Shown piece after piece: positions 1 to 10,622 of a DNA stretch of 64,000 nt. Origin of the DNA: Phialocephala subalpina (Eukaryota > Ascomycota > Leotiomycetes > Helotiales > Mollisiaceae); the NCBI GenBank assembly GCA_900073065.1, contig FJOG01000002.1, positions 3,422,408 to 3,486,407 of the forward strand, in the 5' to 3' direction. The position numbers and the translations under genes were made by a program. The notes below the pieces were generated by a model. The model did not search any database and was not told the DNA's origin. It saw only the letters and a program-made list of their open reading frames with translations. How positions within the stretch are numbered: the stretch's first letter is position 1; every line of letters begins with the position of its first letter.

Positions 1-500
1 TTCATACCCATCTCTCTTCCTCCTCTCCACCAATTCCAACTTTTCCTTCCAAGATAACCACCGGCCACCAAGCCCAGTCGGCGTATACTTCTCTCTCGTC
101 TCCCACGCCGCCTCATCATGCAGAAACCTGTGGAAAGCCTTCTTGAACTTCGCTCCCTGCTTTACATCTTGTGGACACAAGCCGAAAGTGTTAAGCCAAA
201 CTCCATAAGTGCATTCGAAGACCCGGAGCCAATCTGCATGCCTATCCCCCAGTACTGGACAAGTGCTATGAAGATGACCAACTTAATGAGGAACAAAAGC
301 TCCTTCTGATCTTCCAGCACTTGTCTTACTCTCCCAAAAATCGTAAGCTTGTTGCTAGGGGCTGGATGCTCGTCCGTTCTCCTCCTCGATGTCGTCGAGA
401 ACTTGACGCTCCTCGTTTGAGAAAGCCAGCTGAAACTCTCTGGCTTTGTCTGCCAAAGAACGGAAAGGTATGGAGTGCTTGTATCGTTCTCATCATGTAG
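1..500 (-). pseudogene. Decayed or partial protein-coding relic running off the left edge
   Basis: Read on the minus strand, one frame stays protein-like from about position 500 to the window edge. It contains stretches such as LADKAREFQLAF, VLDDIEEENG, ADWLRVFECTYGVWLN and GGRWLSWKEKLEL. Two in-frame stops interrupt it: TAG near 366 and TAA near 285. Both could come from CAG or CAA by C-to-T change, the kind RIP makes. An alternative is that the stops lie in introns; a GTAAGA at about 330 and AG acceptors near 280 would allow one. I do not recognise the family. The gene's other end is outside the window, so the relic reading is an inference. Confidence 0.35.
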
Positions 501-851
501 ATGGTGAATGGTAGGCGGCGAGTGGGAACTTGTCCGAGTGCACGCAACATCTTGAATTGTTTGATGCGCATGGAAGGAAGGATTTGAATTGTGAAGATTT
601 TCGAGAGTGATGAGGTTACACTAATTCCGCCTCCTTTTCAGCCACCAACCTCCCTTACATGCCCTAATATTGCTGAATGACACCCAGACATTCATCATTG
701 CAAAACCGAGCGACTGAGCTTCCGCTCTGACTCAGATACTTCCGCCGAGTCTCGCATCTCCTGATATCTCAATGTAAGATCTTACATCCCTGAGTCCTTG
801 ACCTTCTCTATGCACTCATTTTTACCATATGGCGGTACAACCCACATCATC

Positions 852-968
852 TCAGCCTCGTAGCGCCATATCGTTTCCGTCTCCATGAATTTGTGTAATG
901 GCCGCCACAGCTTCCCCAGCTGGCATCCGATAATCCAGCATCTCCAAGGCAAACTCTGAATCATCCAT
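852..968 (-). CDS. Short open segment, 38 aa, possible exon of an unrecognised gene
   Basis: An ATG-to-stop segment of 39 codons (MDDSEFALEMLDYRMPAGEA and onward, ending NDMALRG) has the composition of real protein rather than of antisense noise. No splice partners could be fixed with confidence. It may be the upstream part of the minus-strand relic at the left edge, or an isolated exon. No family recognised. Confidence 0.2.
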   Translation of the reverse strand: MDDSEFALEMLDYRMPAGEAVAAITQIHGDGNDMALRG

Positions 969-1697
969 CGCGAGCTACACGCTCTTCTTCTCCTACTTTT
1001 CGACAGTATTCTTTGGATCTTTCCCGTTGTTCCGCTGAGGGGAACGCGGCACAACCAAAACTATGAGGGCGAAATGTTTTGGTTTGAGAGCGATCTTTGG
1101 GACTGCACCTGAGCTTGTATGTCGTCGTGATAGTCTTGTGAACTCGAAAATAGTGACTCGCTGATGAAGATGAGGGGATTGAGAAAGAGCAGGGTGTACT
1201 TTGCTGCTGACTCGTAGACGTGAGAATTGGCGGAACATCATCGCTGTCGATGAGTTTTCTCTTCAAAAGAACCTTCTTTTGATTGCAGAAATGGAGATGA
1301 ATAGAAGAAAATCGGGAACGTGATGCCGCGGTCTTGGGAATGTGACAGGTCTCATGCAATCTACAACCACAAAGCAAGGCAACAGTAGGCCCAGAACTTT
1401 ACGGGGACATGGGGTGGAAAGAACGTGTATGCTAAAAGATCGTGAGCAGTGAAGTACTTGTCTCCCGGAAAATGACCCAAGAGTTTGAGGACATCCATAA
1501 TCTAGACTTCCCCTTCTAGATTCCCACCACCACCCGACAAATTCCTAAGCCCAACCCCACGACGACAAGACGTCAATATATCCTCAGAGCCATCACGAAT
1601 CCTTCTCTGCTCCGCAAAAACTCTGCCTTCTAATTCCAAATAGTGTCACTTCGATTCCTCCTCAACTTCTTCCTTGAACTCAATCTCTTCTTCCTTC

Positions 1698-2204
1698 TCA
1701 CCCTTGAATTCTCTTCACTTCCTTCTCTTCAATCACGGCGTACATGATGAAGGGCGAAAAACAGGTGAACGAGACTATCCAAACGATTTCTTCTAGGTCA
1801 CGATTCCTCATGAACAGCATGAATCTTCCCCACCGCGGTGCTGGCGATACAAATTCGGACTGATCAGATGGCGGTGAATACTTCGGAGCTTCACACCACT
1901 TCGTAGCGGTCGAGAAATTAGCATGTCGGAACTGTCGAGAGCGACTAAATGCGGACGAGGCAGGTGCTATTGCAGAGATTGGCAGTTGACCGGTCTGTCC
2001 ATGATGAAATAGATTCCTTTGAAAGCCGAGGATGTTTTGAAGCATGCCGTGACGGTGGGTGATAGAGAGCATGATGAAGCAGTGGCAGGAGATGAGTTTT
2101 TTGAAAGTATTCTCACGACGGCAGAACATTACTTGAATGATTGACAGAAGGAAACGCAACCGAGTAGCTAGGATAATGTGACATGCGAGGATATGCGGCC
2201 ACAA
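1698..2204 (-). CDS. Hypothetical protein with one C-terminal membrane segment
   Basis: A 168-codon open frame. The last ~70 residues look most protein-like: a polar stretch (APKYSPPSDQSEF), then PRWGRFMLFMRNRDLEE, one hydrophobic segment (IVWIVSFTCFSPFIMYAV) and a charged tail (EEKEVKRIQG). The acidic/lysine-rich tail continues in another frame just after the stop (GEKEEEIEFKEEVEEE). That suggests a missed intron or a shifted end. The pattern would suit a small mitochondrial inner-membrane protein, but no family is recognised. The true start is probably inside the open frame, and transcript evidence would decide it. Confidence 0.3.
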   Translation of the reverse strand: MWPHILACHIILATRLRFLLSIIQVMFCRRENTFKKLISCHCFIMLSITHRHGMLQNILGFQRNLFHHGQTGQLPISAIAPASSAFSRSRQFRHANFSTATKWCEAPKYSPPSDQSEFVSPAPRWGRFMLFMRNRDLEEIVWIVSFTCFSPFIMYAVIEEKEVKRIQG

Positions 2205-2455
2205 AGTAAGGAAATATTGACCCCGGGACTTTTCAGATGCACAGGAAGAGGAATTGAAATGAATTGGGGAATCATCAGCCGCTTGAGCTACGATTAAATT
2301 TTAGACACGGTAGCCTGAAGATGATTGAAATCAGTACAGTTCTGTAATCCGACAACTTCAACTATACCACGTGCTTCCCCACTACAAGAAGTTAGCATGG
2401 TGTTTCAAAGGATGCTTAGGAGTCGAGGAGCCGAGCTCGCGAAGAGCTCGACTCC

Positions 2456-4563
2456 CTACGAATTGGTAGATTCAGGGGGGGATTTATACATACAAGCATC
2501 TCCCAAAATCTCCGTGATCGCGAGCACCTTCTCCTCTTGGAATCTTCGTCCCACAATCTGCAGCGCAACATGTGCTCCATCATAAAGCTCCGGGTCATCT
2601 GAACAGACACATCAGCAAGCCCCTCTTTCACTAAACTAGAATGAAACTCACAAGCCAGATGCACCTTCTCATCCTGCTCATTCAACGGCTGATACCCTTC
2701 ATCCACAACATCAATCGTCTTATCAACCAGTGTAACTGGTAGTACAGCAGCGCTGTAATCAACCATGTTGACCCAAGTTGACAGACCTGGCATCACACGT
2801 TTAGTCTTGAGCTTTGAAACAAATTTTGCTCTGTCATATGAAACGAATCAGCCTCCTTCACACTGGACAACGTACCGTAATAGCTATACATATCTGGTCT
2901 TGCGGCTGCGAATGGAGCCAAGGGTGCGATGACGGCGTCGATGGGTCGACCGGTACCTGTGATCTTGGAGGTACTGTTCCAGTATTCCATGTATTCCTTT
3001 TGGTACGCGCGTTTAGCGACGTTGTTGGCTGCTATCTCGGAGGCGGTGAATTGATCTTTGAGAGTCCCGTAGGAAGACTTGATTTGGCTTGCCATTGGTT
3101 CACCGGAGAGAGCGAATGCAGCGTGGACTGGATATCGTCAGTCATAGACCCCGAAAGTAATGCGAAGGCAGACCATCAGCTCCTCCATCATAGAACCATG
3201 TTTTGAACTGAAGCTGTCAATAAGGGCACTGAATTCTCTGGGGACATCGAGACTTACAGCAATCTCCAAGCATCGTTTGTGAGATGGTGGATTCCACTCA
3301 AAGACCTTGTGGCCCAGCTTCTCAGCAGTCTTGACCACGATATCGATCGCTCTTCGAACAGGCGGCTGGCAATTTACAATACCGTCGCTCTTCGAGACAC
3401 CAAAAGCGAGTTGCCCTCCGCCGCTTGCATTCACGATATCCAGAACTGCTTGCTCTTGTTCATCGCGCCAAGGAATCTCAGCAACCAGGGGATCATGCAA
3501 CCAAGGCTCTTGGGTAAGAAGAGCTTTGATGACCAGCTTCAAAGCACCGACTGAGGTGGCGAGAGGGCCAACGACGGAGAGCGTCGAGTTCTGACCATCC
3601 ATACTGTTCGCCATCCCCTCATAAGGGAGTCGTCCACTCGAGGGGCGAATACCGAAGAGGCCATTGAATGCAGCAGGAATACGAATACTGCCTCCAATAT
3701 CTGTGCCAAAACCAACTGGACTACCTTTCAATCCGATCAAGGCACCTTCACCACCTGAGCTGCCGCCACAAGCAAGGTTCCGGTTCTTCGGATTCCATGT
3801 GTAGCCAATGATATTATTGACGGTCTCGCCAGCCATCAAGGTGTGTGGAACACTGGTCTTGCAGTATAAAATTGCACCTAGATTTCGTAGCTCCGTGACC
3901 ATCTCGCTTTCGAAGACTTTCTCCTTCCCTAGGCCTTTCTTACCCTCAAATGTTCCAATCCACTAGAGATATTTAGCTTCCAGTCTTCCCCGATCCGCGG
4001 TCTCTGAGAATGGAGATTGATAGCATTTTGCCCACTCACGTGCTATCTCAGTTGAAGGATGACTTACCCCGACGTAGCCCATCGTCGTCTCGACATCTTT
4101 GACATGGAACTGATCTTTCAAACTGACTGGCAAACCATGGAGAGGTCCTGTAGGTTTCCCGTGCTTCGCATAATACTCGTCCAGTCTCTGGGCATCAGCT
4201 ATTGCGGCATCAAAGAAAATCTCATGAAGACAGTTGACCTGTTTGCAGTCAGATAAATCGCTCTGAAAAGAAGTGGTAGCCATGACTTACCATCTGATGT
4301 GCTAGAGCTGCCCTGTGACAGAACGCTTCAGCCACATCTCGTGCCTTCCATTTTGCTGAAGTCGTGTTCTTCACAATGCCAACTGCATCAGTCTCGGTGA
4401 TCTCGATTTCAGCAGGCGAAAGAAATTGCTGGATGTATTTTCCAGTAACATCTCGCTGTTCTGAGGCTGGAGGAACAGGAGAAGGGAGCAGCCAAGCCTT
4501 GGGAATCAGTGCATTAACAGAATCCCGCTTTTCTTTTGCTAAAGTTTGCCAGTCGACGACCAT
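2456..4563 (-). CDS. Amidase signature family hydrolase (acetamidase-like), 570 aa, 7 exons
   Basis: Hydrolyses a carboxylic amide to acid plus ammonia; probably cytosolic nitrogen scavenging like the amdS group. Exons on the minus strand are 4291-4563, 4068-4238, 3258-3962, 3174-3207, 2876-3127, 2652-2786 and 2456-2598, summing to 1713 nt (571 codons). The amidase-signature triad is visible: Lys in LPVSLKDQFHV, the first Ser in ACGGSSGGEGAL, and the catalytic Ser in GTDIGGSIRIPAAF, followed by GLFGIRPSSGRLP. The start at MVVDWQTLAKEK is preferred over an upstream ATG (4617) because family members usually begin just before such a segment. Exon 4 is only 34 nt. The C-terminus DPELYDGAHVALQ fits the fungal acetamidase end. 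Substrate cannot be told from sequence. Confidence 0.92.
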
Positions 4564-4772
4564 TTTGCGTTGAAGTTGTGATAGATGAATCGAATGGCAG
4601 AATGAAAATAATGACACAACTTCAACGCGTTCTCCGTTCGTGTTGTTGGTGTCGGTTGGTCATCATGCCCTTATCATGGAGGGGTAGCTCCAAACGCTTT
4701 AGTACGGCATGTAGCCAACCATTCAAACGCCGGTTATGCAGTATCCCAAAAGTGGGAGCACCCACAACGCGC

Positions 4773-5888
4773 TTAGCTCTCTTGATCGCCCAAGAAACTA
4801 ATATGGGATGCCAACCCGGAATGACGCATCTGGCGAACATTGAGATTAATTCTCTTATTCGACATCCAGCCTTTCCATTCGGGAAATTCTTCCGCAGGCC
4901 AATCCGCAAGATATGCTGGGCAGGTATCGGGGACAATTTTCGGAACTGCGTGCCAAGCAAAACGCGATTCTCCAGTCATGTAGAGGGCATCCCCAGACCG
5001 GAGACGCAATACCGCTGATTGTGTTTTCCCTGTCGTCTTGTCGTGAAGACCAATGAGGAAGATCGCATCGCACCCCAGGCTGATGCTGACCAGCCCTTTG
5101 TCGACTTCTTCGCTGACATCGCGATGCAAGCTCAAAGTATCTCCAGGGGAATACAGATTGACGATAGCTGCTTGAGGTTCCATATCCGTGAAAATGTCTC
5201 TGATGAGCCCTGCAACATCTCGAGGAAACTCAGGAGGTTCTTCTGCTGGATAGACCTTGTTTGTCCAATCATACTGACCCCCAAGAGTCACCCATCGGAT
5301 TTTCTTCTCCAGTCCCGCTTTGATACTCAATGGTTTGTGTACCTGCGCGTCCTTTGGGTGGAAAGAAATGCTGGCTGGGAATGCGGAGAAGAAAGAAGGA
5401 TTATCTGGAGGATAGGAGATATTGTAATGCAGGTGTAGGTTGGTCTTGTGTTTCGGATCTGATAGATCTCGATGTAGCAAACGCGAAAGAAGCTCTTTCT
5501 GAACTTGGGCAGGTAGAAGAGAAGGCAGAACAAACAGGCCTACCAAACGTCAGAACGATAGGGAAAGACATCGATCAGCTTGAAGATAGGCGGTCACTGG
5601 ACAGCTCACTCAAGAACATATGGTTCGCCTACCTGGCAAGTCATCAGAACCGTAGACGGGCGCATTCTCTAATACGCCATCCAGCGGCATCGTGGAAAAG
5701 TTCTCCAAGGCCATCTGAAGTCGACCCTTTGGCATGCTGCCTATCCCCTTCATGCCACCAGAAAGGATTTCGAGCTCATCTATCGACTTGTTCGAGGATA
5801 CTTTCCATGATTTGAATAGGTCCTTCAATGCTTGAGGAGGTGCTTCGTGAGGGTTGAGATGCGTATGATCAGGTGTTCTAGAATACAT
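4773..5888 (-). CDS. AlkB-like 2-oxoglutarate/Fe(II) dioxygenase (ALKBH1-type), 340 aa, 2 exons
   Basis: Family members oxidatively demethylate nucleic acids (or tRNA) using Fe(II) and 2-oxoglutarate. Exons 5633-5888 and 4773-5539 join as GACTTGCCAG/GCCTG, giving DLPGLFVLPSLL, 341 codons in all. The ALKBH1-type core WVTLGGQYDWTNKVYP precedes the iron ligands His224 and Asp226 (NLYSPGDTLSLHRD) and His282 (SRFAWHAVPKI). The 2-oxoglutarate-binding arginine lies in KRINLNVRQM near residue 321. All catalytic positions are present, so it should be active. It lies downstream of CDK1 in divergent orientation and 210 bp from the amidase start. The substrate (mitochondrial DNA, tRNA or other) is not deducible here. 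Confidence 0.9.
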
Positions 5889-6370
5889 TTTGGTGGCAAA
5901 ATTGGAAGGCGTGATTCATCACAACCCAGAATCCAGAATGAACGGATGTCGCGAATTCCAACTTCTAGTCGTTTGCACAAAGATGATGACGGAATAAAAT
6001 CAAAAGAAAGTGTGCAGATGAAGTTCAGATGAAGTTGTGTGCTGGCTAATTTTTAGGCGAGACCTGGAACCAGATTTCGCGTTGTTGACTTGGATTTCGC
6101 GCTGAACTTTTGTTTACTGACAACACAGTAACCCTCGACCTCCAACACAGGACCTCGACGACAAAACGACAACGACTCACGGGCACGACGACTTCATTCT
6201 CGAAATTCGACTTTGTAACGATTTTTTCTTCTCGACCTCGATGCTGATTTAGTCTACGAAGTCTACCCCTCCATTGGTTCACCGCCCCACCACAATCTTC
6301 GAGAAGCAGATTTATCTGAATCCATTACTCCTCCACATTCTTTTGATACTCGACAGCAACATCTCTAACC
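5889..6370. promoter_or_regulatory. Divergent intergenic region between AlkB-like gene and CDK1
   Basis: 482 bp separates the two start codons, so it should hold both promoters. A pyrimidine-rich, CTC-rich stretch lies just before the CDK1 ATG, which sits in a good context (CTAACCATGG). No further motif is claimed. Confidence 0.5.
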
Positions 6371-7495
6371 ATGGAGAACTACCAGAAGTTGGAGAAGATC
6401 GGAGAAGGTTAGTCAATGCCTGCGCAATTAGGCGCATACTCTCATGCATGACGCGGAACCCCCTTGCTGACTCTGGCTTGCGCAGGGACTTATGGTGTTG
6501 TATACAAGGCCAAAGATCTTCTACACCCCGGACGCATTGTTGCGCTCAAGAAGATTCGTCTCGAGGCCGAGGATGAAGGAGTTCCTAGTACCGCCATCCG
6601 TGAGATCTCTCTCCTCAAGGAGATGAACGACCCGAACATCGTCCGACTTTTCAACATTGTACACGCCGATGGTCATAAGCTATACCTCGTTTTCGAGTTC
6701 CTCGACCTCGATTTGAAGCATTACATGGAAGCTCTACCTGTTAGTGAAGGTGGCAGAGGCAAGGCTTTGCCTGATGGTTCTGGTCCGGACTTGGGGCGAC
6801 TTGGCTTGGGAGACGCGATGGTTAAGAAGTTCATGAGCCAATTGTGCGAGGGTGTTCGGTATTGTCACAGCCATCGCGTCTTGCATCGTGATCTCAAGCC
6901 GCAGAATCTTCTGATTGACCGTGATGGTAATCTTAAGTTGGCTGATTTCGGCCTCGCGCGTGCTTTTGGTGTTCCTCTCCGCACATATACTCATGAGGTT
7001 GTCACCCTATGGTATCGATCGCCAGAGATCTTGCTTGGTGGCCGACAATACTCCACTGGTGTCGACATGTGGTCTGTCGGCTGTATCTTCGCAGAGATGT
7101 GTACTCGAAAGCCTCTCTTCCCTGGTGATTCGGAAATTGATGAGATTTTTAAGATCTTCAAGTATGTTATCCGCCTCCTTTCGCAGAGATATACTCACAA
7201 ATACAGGCTTCTAGGTACCCCAACCGAGCAAGAATGGCCAGGCGTCAGTGACAAGACCTGCTTCCCCGACTTCAAGACCTCATTCCCCAAATGGATCCGC
7301 GATGAGTCCAAGCCATTGTGCTCAAACCTCGACGAGAAGGGACTCGACCTCCTTGAACATATGCTTGTTTACGATCCCGCCGGCCGCATTTCTGCCAAGC
7401 AGGCATGCATGCATCCCTACTTCGAAGAAGGCAGCTCCGCATACTCTGGCCGTGGGTTTGGACCAACATACAAAGCCACCAATGGCTACCACTAA
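6371..7495 (+). CDS. cdc2: Cyclin-dependent kinase 1 (CDC28/Cdc2/NimX), 333 aa, 3 exons
   Basis: The master mitotic serine/threonine kinase, acting with cyclins in nucleus and cytoplasm. Exons 6371-6407, 6486-7161 and 7207-7495 sum to 334 codons. The protein opens [18 protein letters not shown], placing the inhibitory Thr14 and Tyr15 exactly as in CDK1. Lys34 is the ATP lysine and the canonical cyclin-binding PSTAIRE helix lies at 46-52. [17 protein letters not shown] and the activation-loop threonine in [15 protein letters not shown] are intact. An insert ([20 protein letters not shown]) after the hinge is typical of filamentous-fungal CDK1. The exact PSTAIRE and T14/Y15 set separate it from PHO85-, KIN28- and CTK1-type kinases. 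Confidence 0.97.
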
Positions 7496-8190
7496 ATATC
7501 TAGATCGGACGAAAACATGACATGAGGGAAATGAGAGAAGAAAAGAGCATAGCTTAGCATGGGGCTTGAGCTTGGATAGACGCGCGGGAGAGAGAAACAA
7601 CGTACCAGGAGCATTGCCGGCTACTCATCTTGGAGGAGCTATCGAGCATCTCTATCACACCCATGCTTTCTTTTGTTAGGTGGGATGGATGGATACATGG
7701 ATGGTGGGACGGGTAGCATAAGGCGGATTGGCGTCTATCTGGGGATTTTTGCTTTGTGATCAATGCTCAGATTGATATCATTGCCTGCCTTGTATTGCTG
7801 CTGCTTAGCACTTGTAGTGTACAGAGAATTGCGTTTCCTTTTGCATCGCGAACAAATTATTGACCACGTCTCCTTGTGTAATGTGTGTGTATGTATATGT
7901 AATATTTAATTCTTATTGATATCGATATCTTATTCCGAGCAGGATCTTGTCGCTGCTATATACCAGTCTACCATATTTCCAAAACGCCTAGCCATGCCAT
8001 GCAACCTATATATACAGAGAAAGCCTTATCCTATATCCATCATTCATGTCCGTATCCACAATCATCTCATCTGCCTTGTATCCAAACAAAATCTGGGTAT
8101 CCGCCAAAAACATCAGGCTTCGTATCCCCTCCTCTTCCTCCCAAACAAAACCCCGGCACCAAGAATTTCCTTCCCAGTCCCAGGAGCCTG
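7496..8190. other. Non-coding stretch between CDK1 and the 55-aa ORF (3' regions)
   Basis: Convergent 3' flank. After CDK1 there is a T-rich trailer with a TGTGTGTGTATGTATATGTAATAT run near 7876-7904, plausible for 3' end formation. The right half is C/A-rich (3' flank of the minus-strand microprotein). Open frames here are low-complexity and not supported. Confidence 0.4.
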
Positions 8191-8358
8191 TCAGTCATCA
8201 ACCAAACTCCTCGAACTCCCGCTCCCGCTCCCACTACTACTACTCACGACACTACCCCTCGCAACAGATACTAAGCGGTAGATGGCGAATGCTATCAGGG
8301 TGAGGATCACGAAGAGGACGACGATGATTATTGCTATTACGTCGTTTTCCTGTGTCAT
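8191..8358 (-). CDS. 55-aa single-pass membrane microprotein (candidate)
   Basis: A short ATG-to-TGA frame. It has a polar N-terminus (MTQENDV), one strong hydrophobic helix (IAIIIVVLFVILTLIAFAIY), then a basic residue pair region (RLVSVARG) and a serine/glycine-rich tail (SSSSGSGSGSSRSLVDD). By the positive-inside rule the C-terminal tail should be cytosolic. The helix-plus-low-complexity pattern is characteristic of fungal membrane microproteins. It could also be the last exon of a longer gene extending upstream. No family or function recognised. Confidence 0.45.
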   Translation of the reverse strand: MTQENDVIAIIIVVLFVILTLIAFAIYRLVSVARGSVVSSSSGSGSGSSRSLVDD

Positions 8359-9061
8359 TTTTGCGGTTGCTTATCGTGAGTGTAGTGAATGTTGGTTCTG
8401 GTTTGAAGGGTGATGGGAGGGAGGATGTGGGTGTTGGGTTGGGAGATGGTGGAGTGGCGGCGGTGAAAAAGGTGATTGTTGGTTCGCAGGGTAAGGAATT
8501 TGGGGTTGTGGGTGTGTGTGTGAGGGAGTTGGATGATTCTGCGACGGGTGTTAGCATTTGTCTCATCAACTCAATCATCGCAGGATGTGGACATACCTCT
8601 GCTATCTCCTCTTTTTCGTCTCGTGGTGTTGCAGTTCAGCCTCGTCCTCTCTTCGTCGCACAACGTTCTTCGTCTCAAAACTCTTCAATTCGTGATCGTG
8701 ACTCGTAAATGTTCTCAAGGATATAGGACTCTCAGCAGAAGATGGTATGAAAAGAGAAGAGGAAAGGAAGAAGCCCTCCCACAGAACAAGAAGCTCTTGT
8801 AGTAGTGTTCTCCTCCCAGCCTTCTCGCCTTGCCATCTTTTTTCCTGCGACAACGTGGTTGGCTGGTCGGGATTGGTTGTTGAGAGAAGGCTGGGACAGG
8901 GGTGATTTTAGGGATGGCGGGTAAGCTAACAGGGTGTGCGTTTAGTGGGTCGTGAGTCAGGAACAAGAAATTTTGGAGGGATGATGAACGGGAAATGATT
9001 GTTTATTGAGGAAATCTTTGATACAATGTGGTATTTCACAACTATAAAGAGTGCTATAGCA
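8359..9061. other. Gap without a supported gene
   Basis: G/T- and A/G-rich sequence between two minus-strand coding units. The open frames here are serine-, threonine- and arginine-rich shadows. It presumably contains the promoter of the microprotein and the 3' end of the cysteine-rich gene's neighbourhood. Confidence 0.3.
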
Positions 9062-9481
9062 TTATTGCAGCATCAATCCATAAGAATCTGTGGCTAAATT
9101 CGAATATCCAAACATGACTCCATCGCAGCACAATTCTCGCTTAGCTTCACATCTCACCAACCACCCCTTTTTCACCTCTGTCTCACTCACCAGCTCCCCT
9201 TTTACGAAACGCAGATTTACGCCTTTTACTTTCCCATCCTTGTCCAAAGCACAACATTTCCAGTCCTCTGCCTCGGTCCCACAAAATCCGTGTACCGTAT
9301 CACATTCTGCTAGCTGAGTCCTAGAAGGAAGTATCTCCGTCTCAAAAGAGGCTCTTTGCAGCTGTCTTCCTGTTGGGTCACCACGAATTTGGAAACTGGT
9401 GCAGATGCTGTTGTACTTCGTAGTGGGAGAGCTAGGTGAGTTCCCGTTGTTGAAAGCGCATTTGCCACGTGTGATATTCTC
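9062..9481 (-). CDS. Cysteine-rich candidate secreted protein, C-terminal ~139 aa; 5' end unresolved
   Basis: One minus-strand frame without ATG is open for about 140 codons and reads as a compact extracellular-type protein. It begins ENITRGKCAFNNGN, passes KYNSICTSFQIRG, AECDTVHGFCG, DWKCCALDKDG, GWLVRCEAKRE and LCCDGVMFGYSN, and ends YGLMLQ-stop. Nine cysteines occur, including two CC pairs, a pattern common in secreted fungal proteins and effectors. The frame stays open upstream, but an AG acceptor (CACACAAG/GAGAAT) at 9481 probably joins it to an unresolved signal-peptide exon between about 9560 and 9720. No family recognised. Secretion is an inference from the cysteine pattern, since no signal peptide was pinned down. 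Confidence 0.55.
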   Translation of the reverse strand, partial: ENITRGKCAFNNGNSPSSPTTKYNSICTSFQIRGDPTGRQLQRASFETEILPSRTQLAECDTVHGFCGTEAEDWKCCALDKDGKVKGVNLRFVKGELVSETEVKKGWLVRCEAKRELCCDGVMFGYSNLATDSYGLMLQ

Positions 9482-9791
9482 CTTGTGTGTGGGAGTCGGT
9501 GTTGTGGGTATTTTTGGGCCAAGATTTAAGGTTGTACGGAGACACAGCGTACAGTGATGTGAGAATGAGCGGGATGGTGAATTAGGAAGGAGGGGTAAGG
9601 AAGGTATGAAAATTTGGAAATGACAAGATGAGAAGCGGGGAAAGCATCGATATGAAGGAAGATGTGATCTATGTCTCGCCGTCTATGTCTGTTGTCGTAA
9701 ACCGAATCTAGCATCCATTCGCCAAATCATCGCAAGCGATCTTCTCGCACTTGGTTTAAACTCTCAAGTCATGCTTTAAAGAGCTATCCCC

Positions 9792-10622
9792 TCATGAGCT
9801 TGCCGCCTCGTCCCAAAGATACCCATCAACTCCCGCTTCCTTACCACTCCAGCCTGGCCTCGCAAGACTTCTGCTCGTGACCTCGATGTCCTCCTTGATA
9901 TCCTCTATTCTCAAGTTAGCGCAGTCCGTATACGCCGATTGAGTCCCGCATCTTCTCCTCTATAACCAACAGCCCCTCCTCCAGATCCGAATCATCGTGC
10001 AAAGAAAATAACCATCAACGTACCAACCAACTTCTCCAAGCTCTCATAATCATACTCTGGCCTAATGAACCCCCCAATAGCAATCCTCATCTCACACCCA
10101 TAAAAATCCCTCCCAAACCCATGCATAACATGTACCTCTGCACTCCTAACCGTATTTCCATAGAAAGGATTGAAGCCTATACTCATTACCATTGGGTATA
10201 CTCTCCATCCTTTTTCTTTTACTTCTGTCGGTAATTCGACGCTGGTGGAGGGGTATGGGACTTCGGTGGGGAATGTTGTCGAGGAGATGGGTTTGGTGGA
10301 GGTGAGGGCGGGGTGGTCGGAGGGAAGGAGGAGAGAGGCCCAGCCGAAGTAGACGCCTGATTTTGCGTCGGAGATCCAGGGTGTGCCTTCTACGGGGAGG
10401 TTGGCTGTGGGGATTCCTAGCTGTTGAGTTGTTAATCTCGAGTCCATGATAGACGCTGCTTAAAGTAGTGAAGAAGAGCAGGAACAGATGGAAAGATATG
10501 CGAACCTCTTTACTCCCCCTCCCAAATCCCTTAACAACCTTCCCACCCATCCTCAGCGGGAACGGCGCGGAGGGACCGCTATCTTCCCCTATTATTTCTG
10601 GTCGAGGGCCGTCGGGTCGCAT
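9792..10622 (-). CDS. FMN1: Riboflavin kinase (FMN1), 208 aa, 3 exons
   Basis: Phosphorylates riboflavin to FMN with ATP, the first step of cofactor formation and supply for the many flavoenzymes of the cell. Exons 10506-10622, 10024-10420 and 9792-9904 sum to 209 codons. Landmarks run in order: [12 protein letters not shown] start, [20 protein letters not shown] (nucleotide-binding PTAN), [34 protein letters not shown] and the [19 protein letters not shown] end. These match fungal FMN1 along its whole length. The first intron begins GTTCGC, a weak donor, but it is required to join SKE to LGIP in frame. A loop of about 30 residues after HPAL is longer than in animal enzymes, as is usual in fungi. 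Confidence 0.94.
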
